This document shows positions 16,964-25,754 of a DNA stretch of 64,000 bases, piece by piece. The stretch covers positions 47,415-111,414 of the forward strand of contig DASWII010000066.1 in the NCBI GenBank assembly GCA_036397755.1, in the 5' to 3' direction. A model generated the notes under the pieces. The model ran no database searches and was not told where the DNA came from. It was given only the letters and a program-made list of their open reading frames with translations. This DNA comes from CAMYLY01 sp036397755. GTDB taxonomy: Bacteria > Gemmatimonadota > Gemmatimonadetes > Gemmatimonadales > GWC2-71-9. Made by a program: the position numbers and the translations under genes. How positions within the stretch are numbered: position 1 is the stretch's first letter; each line of letters begins with the position of its first letter.

Positions 16964-18352
16964 CTAGCGCGCGAACGCTGTGTGTCGGAGCACGTCGTAA
17001 CGCGTCACGATACCGATGATGCCCTCGTCGTCGCGCACGAGGACGGCCGGCGATTGGCGCGTCAGTTTGTCGAGGAAGCCGTCCAGGAGCGCGTCCGCCC
17101 GCACCTCGGGGTACGCGACCTCCATGACTTCGCGCACCGGCCGTTCGAGCACGCTCGGTTGCGCAATGGCAACGGCCTGCAACGCGCTCTCACTCAGGGA
17201 CCCCACGCAGTGGCTGGCGTCGAGGATTGGCAGCTGTGACACGTCGTACGTCACCATGAGATTCAGGGCCTGCCGAACGGTTTGGGTCGGGGCGACCGTG
17301 ACCAATGGCGGCGCGGAGCCGTCCTTTGCATCGAGGAGAAGGCCCGCCGTGACCTGTTTGGAGTCGAGCATCTGGTTTTCGCGCATCCACTCGTCGCTGT
17401 ACAGCTTCGAGAGATAGCGTTCACCCGTATCGCAGAGGATGGCGACCACGAATGCCTCCGGATCGTCGATCCGGCGAGCGAGGTCGATGGCGGCATGAAC
17501 GATCAGCCCGGTGGAACCGCCCACGAAGAGGCCTTCCTCCCGTGTGAGTCGCCGGGCCATTTGAAACCCATCGCGGTCACTTACGGTCATGAATTCATCG
17601 ACCTGATCGTAATGCAACGTCTCGGGGATCTTGTCTCCTCCAATGCCTTCGACTTTGTACGGATGTCCCTGTGCCTTGCGCCCGGTGCGACCGAATTCGG
17701 CATAAATGGAGCCGACGGGCTCCGCGACAATGATCCGGATGTCCTGCCGCTGCTCCTTGAGAAAGCGTCCCGCGCCGCTCACGGTTCCGCCCGTACCAGC
17801 ACCGCCAACGAGATGCGTGATGCGCCCGCCGCTCTGCTCCCAGAGCTCCGGACCCGTGGATCGATAGTGTGCTTCGGGGTTGGCTTGATTATAGAACTGG
17901 TTGGCGAGCACGGCATTGGGCGTGGATGCCGCGATGGCCTTGGCCTTCATGACGTAGTTGTCCGGGTGATCCGGCGGCACGGCGGTCGGTGTGATGATCA
18001 CCTCGGCCCCAAACGCTTTCAACAGCCGGACCTTTTCTGAGGACATCTTGTCGGGCAACGTGAAGATGCAGCGGTAGCCCTTGATGACCGCGGCCAGGGC
18101 GAGTCCGACACCGGTATTCCCCGAGGTCCCCTCAACGATCGTGCCGCCGGGCTTGAGGGACCCGTCACGTTCGGCGGCCTCGATGATCGCGAGGCCGATC
18201 CGGTCCTTCACGGAGCCCCCGGGATTGAAAAACTCGGCCTTGCCGTACACGGGCGTACGGACATCCACCGTCACGCGGTTCAGGCGAATGAGCGGCGTCC
18301 ATCCGATCGTGGCGAGCACGTCGTCGTAAGGCGTCGGGTGGGGATGCGTCAC
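16964..18352 (-). CDS. Cystathionine beta-synthase-like PLP enzyme with CBS pair
   Basis: 462 residues. The N-terminal ~330 residues are a fold-type II PLP enzyme of the cysteine synthase/cystathionine beta-synthase group: lysine in NPGGSVKDR (Lys49), phosphate loop EGTSGNTG, GTGGTVSG, and CDTGERYLS near the end of the catalytic domain. The C-terminal ~120 residues form two CBS motifs (VTYDVSQLPILD and IIGIVTRYDVLRH), which bind adenosyl ligands and regulate the enzyme. Cystathionine formation from serine and homocysteine is most likely; cysteine synthase activity is the alternative. GTG start overlaps the stop of the upstream TonB-C lipoprotein gene (GTGA). Confidence 0.9.
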   Translation of the reverse strand: MTHPHPTPYDDVLATIGWTPLIRLNRVTVDVRTPVYGKAEFFNPGGSVKDRIGLAIIEAAERDGSLKPGGTIVEGTSGNTGVGLALAAVIKGYRCIFTLPDKMSSEKVRLLKAFGAEVIITPTAVPPDHPDNYVMKAKAIAASTPNAVLANQFYNQANPEAHYRSTGPELWEQSGGRITHLVGGAGTGGTVSGAGRFLKEQRQDIRIIVAEPVGSIYAEFGRTGRKAQGHPYKVEGIGGDKIPETLHYDQVDEFMTVSDRDGFQMARRLTREEGLFVGGSTGLIVHAAIDLARRIDDPEAFVVAILCDTGERYLSKLYSDEWMRENQMLDSKQVTAGLLLDAKDGSAPPLVTVAPTQTVRQALNLMVTYDVSQLPILDASHCVGSLSESALQAVAIAQPSVLERPVREVMEVAYPEVRADALLDGFLDKLTRQSPAVLVRDDEGIIGIVTRYDVLRHTAFAR

Positions 18353-18753
18353 GGTCGAACTCCATCCGGCGATCGTTCAGGCAGGCGAAAGTGTACAGGT
18401 TGGAGGAACGATGTGGCGATGGGTTGCCCGTCGCGTCGCGCTGGCGCAAACGTCATGCGGGCGACACCGGCGAGCGCCGCGGAGTCCAACCCTGGGGTGC
18501 CACTCGCTTCCGCGATCTGCGTCGACTCGGCGACAAGGATGCCGTGTTCGTTCGCAAACAACCGGAGAATCACCGTGCCCTCGGCGCCTTCGTCGAAGAG
18601 AGCAAGCGGGTAGGACACAGGTGACTCGGCGTTGATTGCCACCGGAGGTTCGAAGCCGCGCTCGCGTGGGGCGATCTCGGGGGCCGCGTCCGGCGACTCC
18701 TGTCCACACGCGACCACGCACATCACCGCGGCCACGGTCGTCAATACCCTCAT
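18349..18753 (-). CDS. Lipoprotein with TonB C-terminal-like domain
   Basis: 134 residues from the ATG at 18753, which overlaps the mutS stop (ATGA). The first ~19 residues are a lipoprotein signal with lipobox CVVAC. The rest (from about 45) matches the TonB C-terminal pattern: a GTVILRLFANEHG strand, then GLDSAALAGVARMTFAPARRDGQP and a final PVHFRL strand. A usual TonB has an N-terminal transmembrane anchor and a Pro-rich spacer; here there is a lipid anchor and almost no spacer. It may not energise receptors and could act as a periplasmic domain only. Translation is coupled to mutS and the cystathionine beta-synthase-like gene. Confidence 0.78.
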   Translation of the reverse strand: MRVLTTVAAVMCVVACGQESPDAAPEIAPRERGFEPPVAINAESPVSYPLALFDEGAEGTVILRLFANEHGILVAESTQIAEASGTPGLDSAALAGVARMTFAPARRDGQPIATSFLQPVHFRLPERSPDGVRP

Positions 18754-21338
18754 CCGTCGCCCAACCGTCGCTTCACGTCGATGAGCCATTGCAGTGCTTC
18801 CATGGGTGTCATCCTGTTCGGGTCGAGATGCCGGAGATCGTTCACGAGCGGGTGCTCCCGCGGCGCGAAGAGTCCCAGCTGCTGCGGATCGGGCGCCCTG
18901 GGCAGACGTTCGCCGGCGACGTGATGACCGGACTCGAGCAGGGCGAGGATCTCCTTGGCGCGCTCGATGGCGGTGGCGGGCAGCCCGGCCAGCTGTGCGA
19001 CATGAATGCCATACGACCGATCGGCACCCCCAGATTCGAGGCGATGCAGAAACACAATCTCGTCCCCCACCTCTCGCACGGCCACGTTGTAGTTCCGTGC
19101 GTGCTGGAGCTCCTCCGTGAGCTGGGTGAGCTCGTGGTAATGGGTCGCGAAGATCGTCTTGCATCCCGTGCGATCGTGGAGGTGTTCCGTCGTGGCCCAC
19201 GCAATGGCTACACCGTCGTACGTGGCGGTGCCCCGACCGATCTCGTCGAGCAACACGAGACTGCGCTCGGTCGCGTTGTGGAGAATGGCACTCGTTTCGG
19301 CCATCTCCACCATGAACGTGGACTGGCCCCCGCCGAGATTGTCGCTTGCCCCGACGCGTGTGAACACCCGATCGACAATCCCGATAGTCGCGCGCTCGGC
19401 CGGAACGAAAGCCCCCATCTGCGCGAGAATCACCGCCAGGCCGGTCTGGCGCAGGATCGTGGACTTGCCCGCCATATTCGGGCCGGTGAGGAGAATCACC
19501 CGCTCCGCCACATCCAGTCGAATGTCGTTGGCCACGAATCGTCCGGGCGGCAGCGTCTGCTCGACCACCGGATGGCGGCACTGGTCGAGGTGCAGGGTCA
19601 AGTCGTCCATGAGCGTCGGTCGAACACACCGGAGACGCGTCGCGACGTCGGCAAGGCCCGTGACCACGTCGAGCGTGGCCAGGAGCTTCGCGGACCGCTG
19701 CAGGGCCGGCAAGCGTTCCGCCACGGCGTCCCTGAGCACGGCAAGCAGCTCACGTTCTCGCTCCAGCGCGCGCTCCTCCGCACCGAGCACGCGCGCCTCG
19801 TAGTCCTTTAGCTCCGGGGTCACATATCGCTCGGCGTTGGTGAGCGTCTGGCGCCGTTCGTAGTCCTCGGGCACGGCCTGGCGGTGCACCTTGGTGACCT
19901 CGATGTAGTACCCGAAGACTCGGTTGAACCCGACTTTCAACGACGTGATGCCGGTGCGTTGACGCTCACGCGCCTGGAGCGCCGCGATAAACTGTTTGCC
20001 GCCGTCCCGCATGTCCCGCGCGTCATCGAGTGCGGGGTCCGCCCCGGGCCGGACGGAGTCGGCCTGCCCCAGCGCCGCCGGCGGGTGGTCGACGAGGGTG
20101 CTCCGAAGCCGGTCGACGAGCGACTGGTGCAGGTCGAACCCGCGCGCGACATCCTCGAGAATGGCGCTGTCATGGCGCGACCCGAGCCCGTCGAGAGCGC
20201 TGAGCACGTCCGGCAACAGCAGCAGCGAGTCGCGTAACGCTCCGAAATCCCTGGGTGAGCCGCGACCGACGGCCGTCCGACCGGCCAGGCGTTCGAGATC
20301 GCGTACACCATTCAGCGCCTCGCGGAGGCGCTCGCGCCCTCGCGCGTCCGTGTAAAGGGTCTCCAGCGCATCGTGGCGCGCCTCGATGGCGGCGCGGTCC
20401 CGCAACGGAGCGAGAATCCACTGCCGAAGGAGTCGGCCTCCCATGGGCGTGACGGTACGATCGAGCACATCGAGCAACGTGGTGCCGGGGGCACTCGTCT
20501 GCAGCGACTCCACCAATTCCAGATTGCGGCGGGTCATCTGGTCCAGGGGCATCGTGGTGCCCGGTCGGTGGACCTGCGGTCGCGCCAGCTGTGGAAGTCC
20601 GGCAGGTTGGAGGTCCCGTGCGTAACGCAGGAGGGCGCCGCCGGCCCCCACCGCACTGGCGTCGCGTTCTGCGATCCCCAATCCGTCCAGCGTCGCGAGT
20701 CCGAAGTGATCGATGAGGGCCGCCGTTCCCGCGGCCGGCGAGAAGTCTCCATCCGGTCGGCGGCTGACCATCACGCCAGCAAATGGGCCGCCATGGCTCT
20801 CGGGCACCACCAATTCGCGCGGTGTGTATCGCGCGAGCACAGCTTCGAGGTCCGTTTCCTCCACGGACTCCAGGATGAATTCGCCAGTCGAGAGATCGAT
20901 CGCCGCGAGGCCGACGGGCTCTCCAGGGTGCACTGCCACCAGGAAGTTGTTGCGGGTTCCATCGAGCCACTCCTCGGCCATGATCGCCCCGGGCGTGATG
21001 GTCTCCACGACGGCCCGGCGGACGACACCCTTGGCTGCCTTCGGATCTTCAATCTGTTCACAGATCGCGACGCGGTGGCCCCGCTCGATGAGCCGCCGCA
21101 GGTATTCATCCCGTGCCTTAACGGGCACACCGGCGAGTGGGACGTCCGCTGCGCCGCCGCTGTTGCGCGAGGTGAGCGTGAGCCCGAGTTCCTGCGACGC
21201 CAACTTGGCGTCGTCGAAGAACATCTCGTAGAAATCCCCCATGCGAAAAAAGAGAATAGCGTCCGCATGGCGCGCCTTGATCTCGCGGTACTGCTGCATG
21301 AGAGGAGTATCCGGGATACGCCCCCGGGACTTGCTCAC
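18750..21338 (-). CDS. mutS: DNA mismatch repair ATPase MutS
   Basis: Recognises mispairs and recruits MutL. GTG at 21338 (coupled to the upstream stop by GTGA) gives 862 residues, normal for MutS; the longer frame upstream overlaps the SPOR gene. The mismatch-binding domain has FFRMGDFYEMFFDDA (Phe-x-Glu motif) near residue 35. The lever/clamp core follows, then the ABC-type ATPase: Walker A GPNMAGKST (about 617), signature LGGGQSTFMVE, Walker B LVLLDEIGRGT, and ATHYHELT. It lies in the middle of the minus-strand holA-to-ddl series. Confidence 0.97.
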   Translation of the reverse strand: MSKSRGRIPDTPLMQQYREIKARHADAILFFRMGDFYEMFFDDAKLASQELGLTLTSRNSGGAADVPLAGVPVKARDEYLRRLIERGHRVAICEQIEDPKAAKGVVRRAVVETITPGAIMAEEWLDGTRNNFLVAVHPGEPVGLAAIDLSTGEFILESVEETDLEAVLARYTPRELVVPESHGGPFAGVMVSRRPDGDFSPAAGTAALIDHFGLATLDGLGIAERDASAVGAGGALLRYARDLQPAGLPQLARPQVHRPGTTMPLDQMTRRNLELVESLQTSAPGTTLLDVLDRTVTPMGGRLLRQWILAPLRDRAAIEARHDALETLYTDARGRERLREALNGVRDLERLAGRTAVGRGSPRDFGALRDSLLLLPDVLSALDGLGSRHDSAILEDVARGFDLHQSLVDRLRSTLVDHPPAALGQADSVRPGADPALDDARDMRDGGKQFIAALQARERQRTGITSLKVGFNRVFGYYIEVTKVHRQAVPEDYERRQTLTNAERYVTPELKDYEARVLGAEERALERERELLAVLRDAVAERLPALQRSAKLLATLDVVTGLADVATRLRCVRPTLMDDLTLHLDQCRHPVVEQTLPPGRFVANDIRLDVAERVILLTGPNMAGKSTILRQTGLAVILAQMGAFVPAERATIGIVDRVFTRVGASDNLGGGQSTFMVEMAETSAILHNATERSLVLLDEIGRGTATYDGVAIAWATTEHLHDRTGCKTIFATHYHELTQLTEELQHARNYNVAVREVGDEIVFLHRLESGGADRSYGIHVAQLAGLPATAIERAKEILALLESGHHVAGERLPRAPDPQQLGLFAPREHPLVNDLRHLDPNRMTPMEALQWLIDVKRRLGDG

Positions 21339-22180
21339 CGCTCCTCCACAACGAAGGGGCTCCCACCGAACGTCCGTTGCAGGCGGGCGAGCATGACCTG
21401 CGCTTCCGCACGATCCGCGAAGCGCCCCACGCGCACCTTGAACAATCCGTCCGCATCGCGGAAGACGTGTGGGTCGAATCCCTGGCCAGCCACGCGCCGC
21501 ATGAGTTCGTCGGCCGCCTGGGGCGTTTGAACGGCCGCAAGTTGCACGGCGTATACGACACGGCCCGTCGCCGCCGGGGGTTGCGGGCGGTCGGGAACCG
21601 GTGTCTCCTGCAACGCCGTGCATCGCTGCCGGTGGTACGCAATCCGGTTCTGTAGCTCAACATCTTCGACCGCCCCCGCCATGGCGTCGTCGAGATACCG
21701 GCACGCTTCGGCGAGGTTGCCCAGATCCAGCTGCGCGCGCCCAGCCCAGAAGTTGGCCTCGGGCACCGTCGTGCCGAAGGGATAGTCGGCGATGATCCGT
21801 TGGGCGGCCCGCCGGGTCGCCTCGAGGTCCCCCGCGCCGTAGGACTGTTGAGTGAGCCGCAGTAGAGCCCGCTCGGCCCAGGGCGATCGCGGATACTCGA
21901 TACTGACACGGCGGAGATAGAAGCGCGCGCTGTCCAAGGTTGCCGCGACCACTCCCGCGGCGTAAAGCACCTCGGCATACGTCGAGTCGGCGGGCCGCGT
22001 ACGCGCCAGGCGCGTCCGCACGAGTGCCCGGGCCGAGTCGCCTTGCCCTTCCGTCACCAAGCGCACCGCGCGGAGCAAGGCCGAATCCAGCTCCACCCGT
22101 GTCGAGTCTTGTTGCGCCTGCGCGGCACCGGCCGCCGCCAGGAGCGCCACCACAAACGCCAGTCGACCGATCGTCGCCAT
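21335..22180 (-). CDS. Periplasmic SPOR-domain protein with TPR-like repeats
   Basis: 281 residues from the ATG at 22180 (an upstream in-frame start would overlap holA). The signal peptide (1-23) ends AAQAQ. Residues ~30-190 are helical repeats of TPR/YbgF character (SARFYLRRVSIEYPRSPWAERALLRL). The C-terminal ~75 residues form a SPOR domain (VVYAVQLAAVQTPQAADELMRRV, then FKVRVGRFADRAEAQVMLARL), which binds denuded septal glycan strands. It probably acts in the periplasm at division sites or in cell-wall remodelling. Coupled to mutS at its 3' end. Confidence 0.85.
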   Translation of the reverse strand: MATIGRLAFVVALLAAAGAAQAQQDSTRVELDSALLRAVRLVTEGQGDSARALVRTRLARTRPADSTYAEVLYAAGVVAATLDSARFYLRRVSIEYPRSPWAERALLRLTQQSYGAGDLEATRRAAQRIIADYPFGTTVPEANFWAGRAQLDLGNLAEACRYLDDAMAGAVEDVELQNRIAYHRQRCTALQETPVPDRPQPPAATGRVVYAVQLAAVQTPQAADELMRRVAGQGFDPHVFRDADGLFKVRVGRFADRAEAQVMLARLQRTFGGSPFVVEER

Positions 22181-23226
22181 CACGCAGCTTCTCTTCGTCG
22201 TGCGCACGCCAACAGGCAATCGCGGAGGATACCCGCGTCCGAGCTCGTGCGCGTGGATTTGAGCTTTCGATCGGCCTCATATGCCGCCCGCACCGCGGCG
22301 TCCAGTTCAGACAGGGACCATTGGGGCGCGGCTTGCATCCACAGGTCCACGACCTGCTCCGGACGGCCGAGCCGCCACTCCAGTTTGGCGGACTTGAACT
22401 GACCGACGAGCTGCGCCGCTGGGTTCCGCCGCCGTTCCATCGTCAGGGTCGCCCGCAGTCCAAGCAAGTGCGTGCCGAGCGTCCCGATCAGACTGACGCC
22501 GGTGGTGCCGGACAACCCCAGAACCGTCTCGAGCATCTCGATCGCGCGGGCGACGTCCCGCATAAGCACGGAGCGATGCCAATCATCCGGCGTTTCGCCG
22601 CGCCGCACGCCCACGAAGACCGAAACCTCGTCCACCCCCACGACTCCCTCCGTCGCGGCGGACAGTTTGTGCAACTCACTGACGACGGTACCCAGGTCAC
22701 CCTGCGTCACGGCGATGAGGTGATCGATGGCGTCCGCATCGAGGGAGAACCCGAGTGGCTCGGTTCGCCCCTGAATCCACTCGCGCAGATCGCCACGGCC
22801 CAGCGGATCACACCGTACTTGTCTGGTACGCCGACGCAAGAGGGCGGCCACCGGGTTCACACCACGTTCTTTGGGAGCCTCCGTCAAGACAAGCGTCGTG
22901 GTCGGCGACGGGTGCTCGAGATACCGCTCCAGCACCTGCCACACCTTGGCGTTCTTGCGCCATTGCTCGATGTGCTTGAGCACGACCACACGACGCTCCG
23001 CCAGCATCGGTGGCGTCTCCACGAGTGCGTGGAAGCTCTCGCCATCGACGTCCGCGGCCTGGCGCACGTCGACGTTGAAGTCGCGTGTCGAAGGGTCCGC
23101 GGCGCAGGCGATGATTTCGGTGATCAGCTCGTCTTTGAGCAGTTCCTCGGTACCGATGAGGTGGTACACCTGCGAGAGCGAGCCCCGCCCGATATCCCGC
23201 CGCGCTGCCTGGAAGGCGTCGGCCAT
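22180..23226 (-). CDS. holA: DNA polymerase III delta subunit
   Basis: Clamp-loader subunit that opens the beta ring. 348 residues from the ATG at 23226. The order of segments matches HolA: N-terminal VYHLIGTEELLKDELI, the region LVETPPMLAERRVVVLKH, a TLVLTEAPKERGVNP strand, the helical LDADAIDHLIAVTQGDLGTVVSELHKLS, and the C-terminal collar domain with MQAAPQWSLSELDAAVRAAYEADRKLKS. Longer upstream frame overlaps the anti-sigma gene and lacks homology. It overlaps the start of the SPOR gene by one base. The clamp itself (dnaN) is also in the window. Confidence 0.93.
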   Translation of the reverse strand: MADAFQAARRDIGRGSLSQVYHLIGTEELLKDELITEIIACAADPSTRDFNVDVRQAADVDGESFHALVETPPMLAERRVVVLKHIEQWRKNAKVWQVLERYLEHPSPTTTLVLTEAPKERGVNPVAALLRRRTRQVRCDPLGRGDLREWIQGRTEPLGFSLDADAIDHLIAVTQGDLGTVVSELHKLSAATEGVVGVDEVSVFVGVRRGETPDDWHRSVLMRDVARAIEMLETVLGLSGTTGVSLIGTLGTHLLGLRATLTMERRRNPAAQLVGQFKSAKLEWRLGRPEQVVDLWMQAAPQWSLSELDAAVRAAYEADRKLKSTRTSSDAGILRDCLLACARRREAA

Positions 23227-23281
23227 AGGGCTGGAAGTTACGGGTGTCCGGGTCGCACTGAAAGCCCGGCCACCGGGCGTG

Positions 23282-23749
23282 TCAGGGAGCCTGAATGACG
23301 GGGACCAGGATTGGTTCGTCGGAACTCGTGGGTGTGTGCCACCCGCCGAACGCCGGCACCGCCAACTCATCCGTGTCCCGCGCCATCGTCGGCGCCGAGA
23401 TCGGTAGGGTGGACACGACGGGTGACCGCGGCGGCTGATCCCTCGTGGCCGGGACTGCCAGGGCCACCAGGGCCGCGGCGACGACCAGGCCTGCCAGTGG
23501 CCCGCCGGAGAGCACGCGGCGCGGCTCGACTTCTTCGGCCAGTCGGAGATCGAGGCGTTCGCGGAATCCCCGGGACGGCCGGGGACCGTCAACCGACCGA
23601 AGGACCATCACCCCCCGGGCCAACAGTGCGTCGTAGCGGCGGCACCGCTCACAGCCGGAGAGGTGTTGCTCGAGACGACGGCGCAGCGCCGGGCCGGCGC
23701 GGTCGTCTCGGTAGTCCGAGTAGCAGGCGAGGAACTCTTGGCAGTGCAT
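23282..23749 (-). CDS. Anti-sigma factor with zinc-finger (zf-HC2) domain
   Basis: 155 residues from the ATG at 23749. The ZAS motif is clear at the N-terminus: MHCQEF ... EQHLSGCERCRRYDALL (His-x(3)-Cys-x(2)-Cys). A single transmembrane helix (LAGLVVAAALVALAVPA, about residue 90) follows and a ~45-residue Pro/Ser/Thr-rich outer tail ends the protein. It lies just downstream of the ECF sigma gene (126 bp), the usual pairing in which the cytoplasmic zinc domain holds the sigma factor. The frame is open further upstream, but that portion has no zf-HC2 features. Confidence 0.85.
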   Translation of the reverse strand: MHCQEFLACYSDYRDDRAGPALRRRLEQHLSGCERCRRYDALLARGVMVLRSVDGPRPSRGFRERLDLRLAEEVEPRRVLSGGPLAGLVVAAALVALAVPATRDQPPRSPVVSTLPISAPTMARDTDELAVPAFGGWHTPTSSDEPILVPVIQAP

Positions 23750-23875
23750 GAATCGGCCGTGCGGGTAGTACCCGCGCCACCGCAGGAGTTCCGGGACCCC
23801 GACGACCGAAACGAAGGGGAGATCCGCGGGATAGGCCCCGGGCTCCCCCTCCCCCACAGCCGGGCTATGTGACGA

Positions 23876-24520
23876 TCAGTCGAGTCGCGGACCGATGATC
23901 TGCGCGAAGCGATTGCGGGCGCGGTTCAGGCGGCTCTTCACCGTTCCGAGATTGCAGCCCGTGATCTCGGCGATCTCTTCGTACGTCTTCCCGTCGAGTT
24001 CCCGCAGGACGAAGACCGCTCGATGATGCTCCGGAAGCGCCGCGACCGACTTCTCGACCAACTCTCGCAGGTGCCGCTTGCGAAACAAGTCATCCGGCCG
24101 ATTGTAGGGATCCTCGAACTGCAACGGCCGGTGGTCGGCTTCCCAGTTCTTCTTGATGGTCTGGAATAGTACGAGTGGACTCCGACTGCGATTGCGGAGC
24201 TCGTTCTTGGCCAGATTGGAGGCGATCGTGTAGATCCAGGTGGAGAACTTCTTGGTTTGGTCGAAGCGATGCAGGTGTCGATGGACCCGGATAAACACCT
24301 CTTGGATCAGATCCTCAGCGCGCTCACGGTCACCGATCGTTCGATACACGAAGTTGAGTAGCCGTTTCTGATAGCGGTCGACCAGTTCGTCGAATCCACT
24401 CGTGTCGCCGGCGAGGTAGGCCGCGGCGACGCCAGCGTCGTCGAGTTCCGCGAAGCGTGTGCGCCGCCGAGTGAGGGGCGCAACGCCCCCCCGCGTTTGA
24501 GGTACCGCTGCTGCCGTCAT
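23876..24520 (-). CDS. ECF RNA polymerase sigma factor
   Basis: 214 residues. Region 2 is complete (GFDELVDRYQKRLLNFVYRTIGDRERAEDLIQEVFIRVHRHL with KFSTWIYTIASNLAKNELR). Region 4 follows (ALPEHHRAVFVLRELDGKTYEEIAEITGCNLGTVKSRLNRARNRF). The N-terminal ~30 residues are a nonconserved Arg/Thr-rich extension. Followed by the zf-HC2 anti-sigma gene. RpoE/SigW-like group; the signal and regulon are unknown. The 270 bp upstream hold no gene and presumably the promoter. Confidence 0.93.
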   Translation of the reverse strand: MTAAAVPQTRGGVAPLTRRRTRFAELDDAGVAAAYLAGDTSGFDELVDRYQKRLLNFVYRTIGDRERAEDLIQEVFIRVHRHLHRFDQTKKFSTWIYTIASNLAKNELRNRSRSPLVLFQTIKKNWEADHRPLQFEDPYNRPDDLFRKRHLRELVEKSVAALPEHHRAVFVLRELDGKTYEEIAEITGCNLGTVKSRLNRARNRFAQIIGPRLD

Positions 24521-24762
24521 CTGTGGCTCCCGGAGAACCCCCCAAAAGACTGAGAGTTCGCCTCATTCGGACGAAAAAATTCCCGCTCCGAACCTCCTCC
24601 GCGTGGCTTTCCGATCCACCCACTACACGAGCCCAAAGCGGCAGATTGCATGCCTGCCCACACCATCGCATGGCGAAAGTGATCTAACTCGCTCGGCCAT
24701 AATGACTTGAGCGACTCGTGTACTCGCGAGTCTTGAAGGAAGAACTCCGGCACCTGTCCTCC

Positions 24763-24781
24763 CCTGAGGACGCCCAGGGGT
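24763..24781. terminator. Weak hairpin after the Nudix gene
   Basis: CCCCTG and CAGGGG pair around an 8-base loop about 15 bp past the Nudix stop on the minus strand. No T-tract follows in either direction. It may be a terminator or part of the sigma-gene upstream region. Confidence 0.25.
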
Positions 24782-24793
24782 CAGGTCGCTCGG

Positions 24794-25369
24794 TCAGCGC
24801 GCGAGGCGGTATCCGGCGACGAACAGCAGGGCCACGATCGTCTTCGCGTCGGTGATCTCACCGTCCCGGATCATTTCCAGCACCCGCGATATCGGCCGTG
24901 CCTCCACCGTCATCAACTCGTCCGTCGCGGGTCGCGCTTCGCCCGGGACGATTCCAGTGGCCAGAAAGACGTGAATGCGCTCGTCGGTGAACCCGGGTGT
25001 CGTGTGGATCGTGGTGAGGTGCTCCCAATGTTCAGCCCGGGCTCCGGTTTCTTCGGCCAACTCGCGGCGCGCGCAGTCTTCCGGTGCCTCCTCCGGCTCC
25101 AGGACGCCCGCGGGCACTTCCCAGATGCGTCCATCGGCTGCGTGGCGGTACTGGCGGAGGAGAAGCACGCTTGGGTCCGCGCTTGCAGGATCGACGAGGG
25201 CGACGATGGCTGCCGCCCCGGGGTGTCGGACCATTTCGAGATCGACCTCCCCGCCGTGGGGCATCCGAATCGTGTCCACGTCGACGCTGACGATGCGGCC
25301 GGAGTAGGCGCGGCGCGTTCCGAGCGTCGTGGGGAGCTGCTCGGGTGAATCACCCTCGAGTGGTGTCAC
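24794..25369 (-). CDS. Nudix hydrolase, ADP-ribose pyrophosphatase type
   Basis: 191 residues. The Nudix box is canonical: GVLEPEEAPEDCARRELAEETGA (G-x5-E-x7-REUxEExGU), about residues 88-110. The upstream RQYRHAADGRIWEVPAG and downstream TTPGFTDERIHVFLA match the ADP-ribose/NDP-sugar diphosphatase subgroup, which hydrolyses ADP-ribose to AMP and ribose 5-phosphate. GTG start at 25369 overlaps the stop of a 59-residue gene (GTGA), so the two are co-translated. Confidence 0.9.
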   Translation of the reverse strand: MTPLEGDSPEQLPTTLGTRRAYSGRIVSVDVDTIRMPHGGEVDLEMVRHPGAAAIVALVDPASADPSVLLLRQYRHAADGRIWEVPAGVLEPEEAPEDCARRELAEETGARAEHWEHLTTIHTTPGFTDERIHVFLATGIVPGEARPATDELMTVEARPISRVLEMIRDGEITDAKTIVALLFVAGYRLAR

Positions 25370-25545
25370 GACGTTCCCACGGCATCGCGGGAGAAGACGA
25401 TGATCAGCCGGTCGGGCGCGAGCGCCGTCATCTTGACCAAGTCCCAGCCCATCCTGGCGCGCTCGTTCAGCAGGTCGGTCACGAGTTCCTCGTCGTCCCT
25501 CGCACGAGTGGTCAGACGGAGCACGACCGATTGGTACTCTCTCAT
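25366..25545 (-). CDS. Small DUF4177-like protein
   Basis: 59 residues from the ATG at 25545. The sequence begins MREYQSVVLRL, continues with LVTDLLNERARMGWDLVKMT and ends with a strand LIIVFSR. This beta-helix-beta arrangement with 'xGW(D/E)LVxMT' is the pattern of DUF4177 proteins (family assignment by eye). Its stop overlaps the GTG of the Nudix gene, showing translational coupling. Function unknown. Confidence 0.7.
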   Translation of the reverse strand: MREYQSVVLRLTTRARDDEELVTDLLNERARMGWDLVKMTALAPDRLIIVFSRDAVGTS

Positions 25546-25754
25546 GCCACCTCCACGTCAGCGTGTACCCGAACGGCGGTCGCCGGGCTCCCCAAGTTGA
25601 ATGGTCACGATTGAGCGCGCTTGCCTAGCCGCTCCCAAGGCGTGTCTTTATCTCAGCGGCGACGGATGACTCACGGGTGTGAGGTTCGGGTGCATGCGCG
25701 TAACGTAGAAGTCGGTGGCCGTAGCGTCGAGGGCGCGCGGTACGGCGGCGCCAA

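Noticed and set aside
20373..21530. A 385-residue plus-strand frame opposite mutS
   Set aside because: No domain; antisense to conserved MutS sequence.
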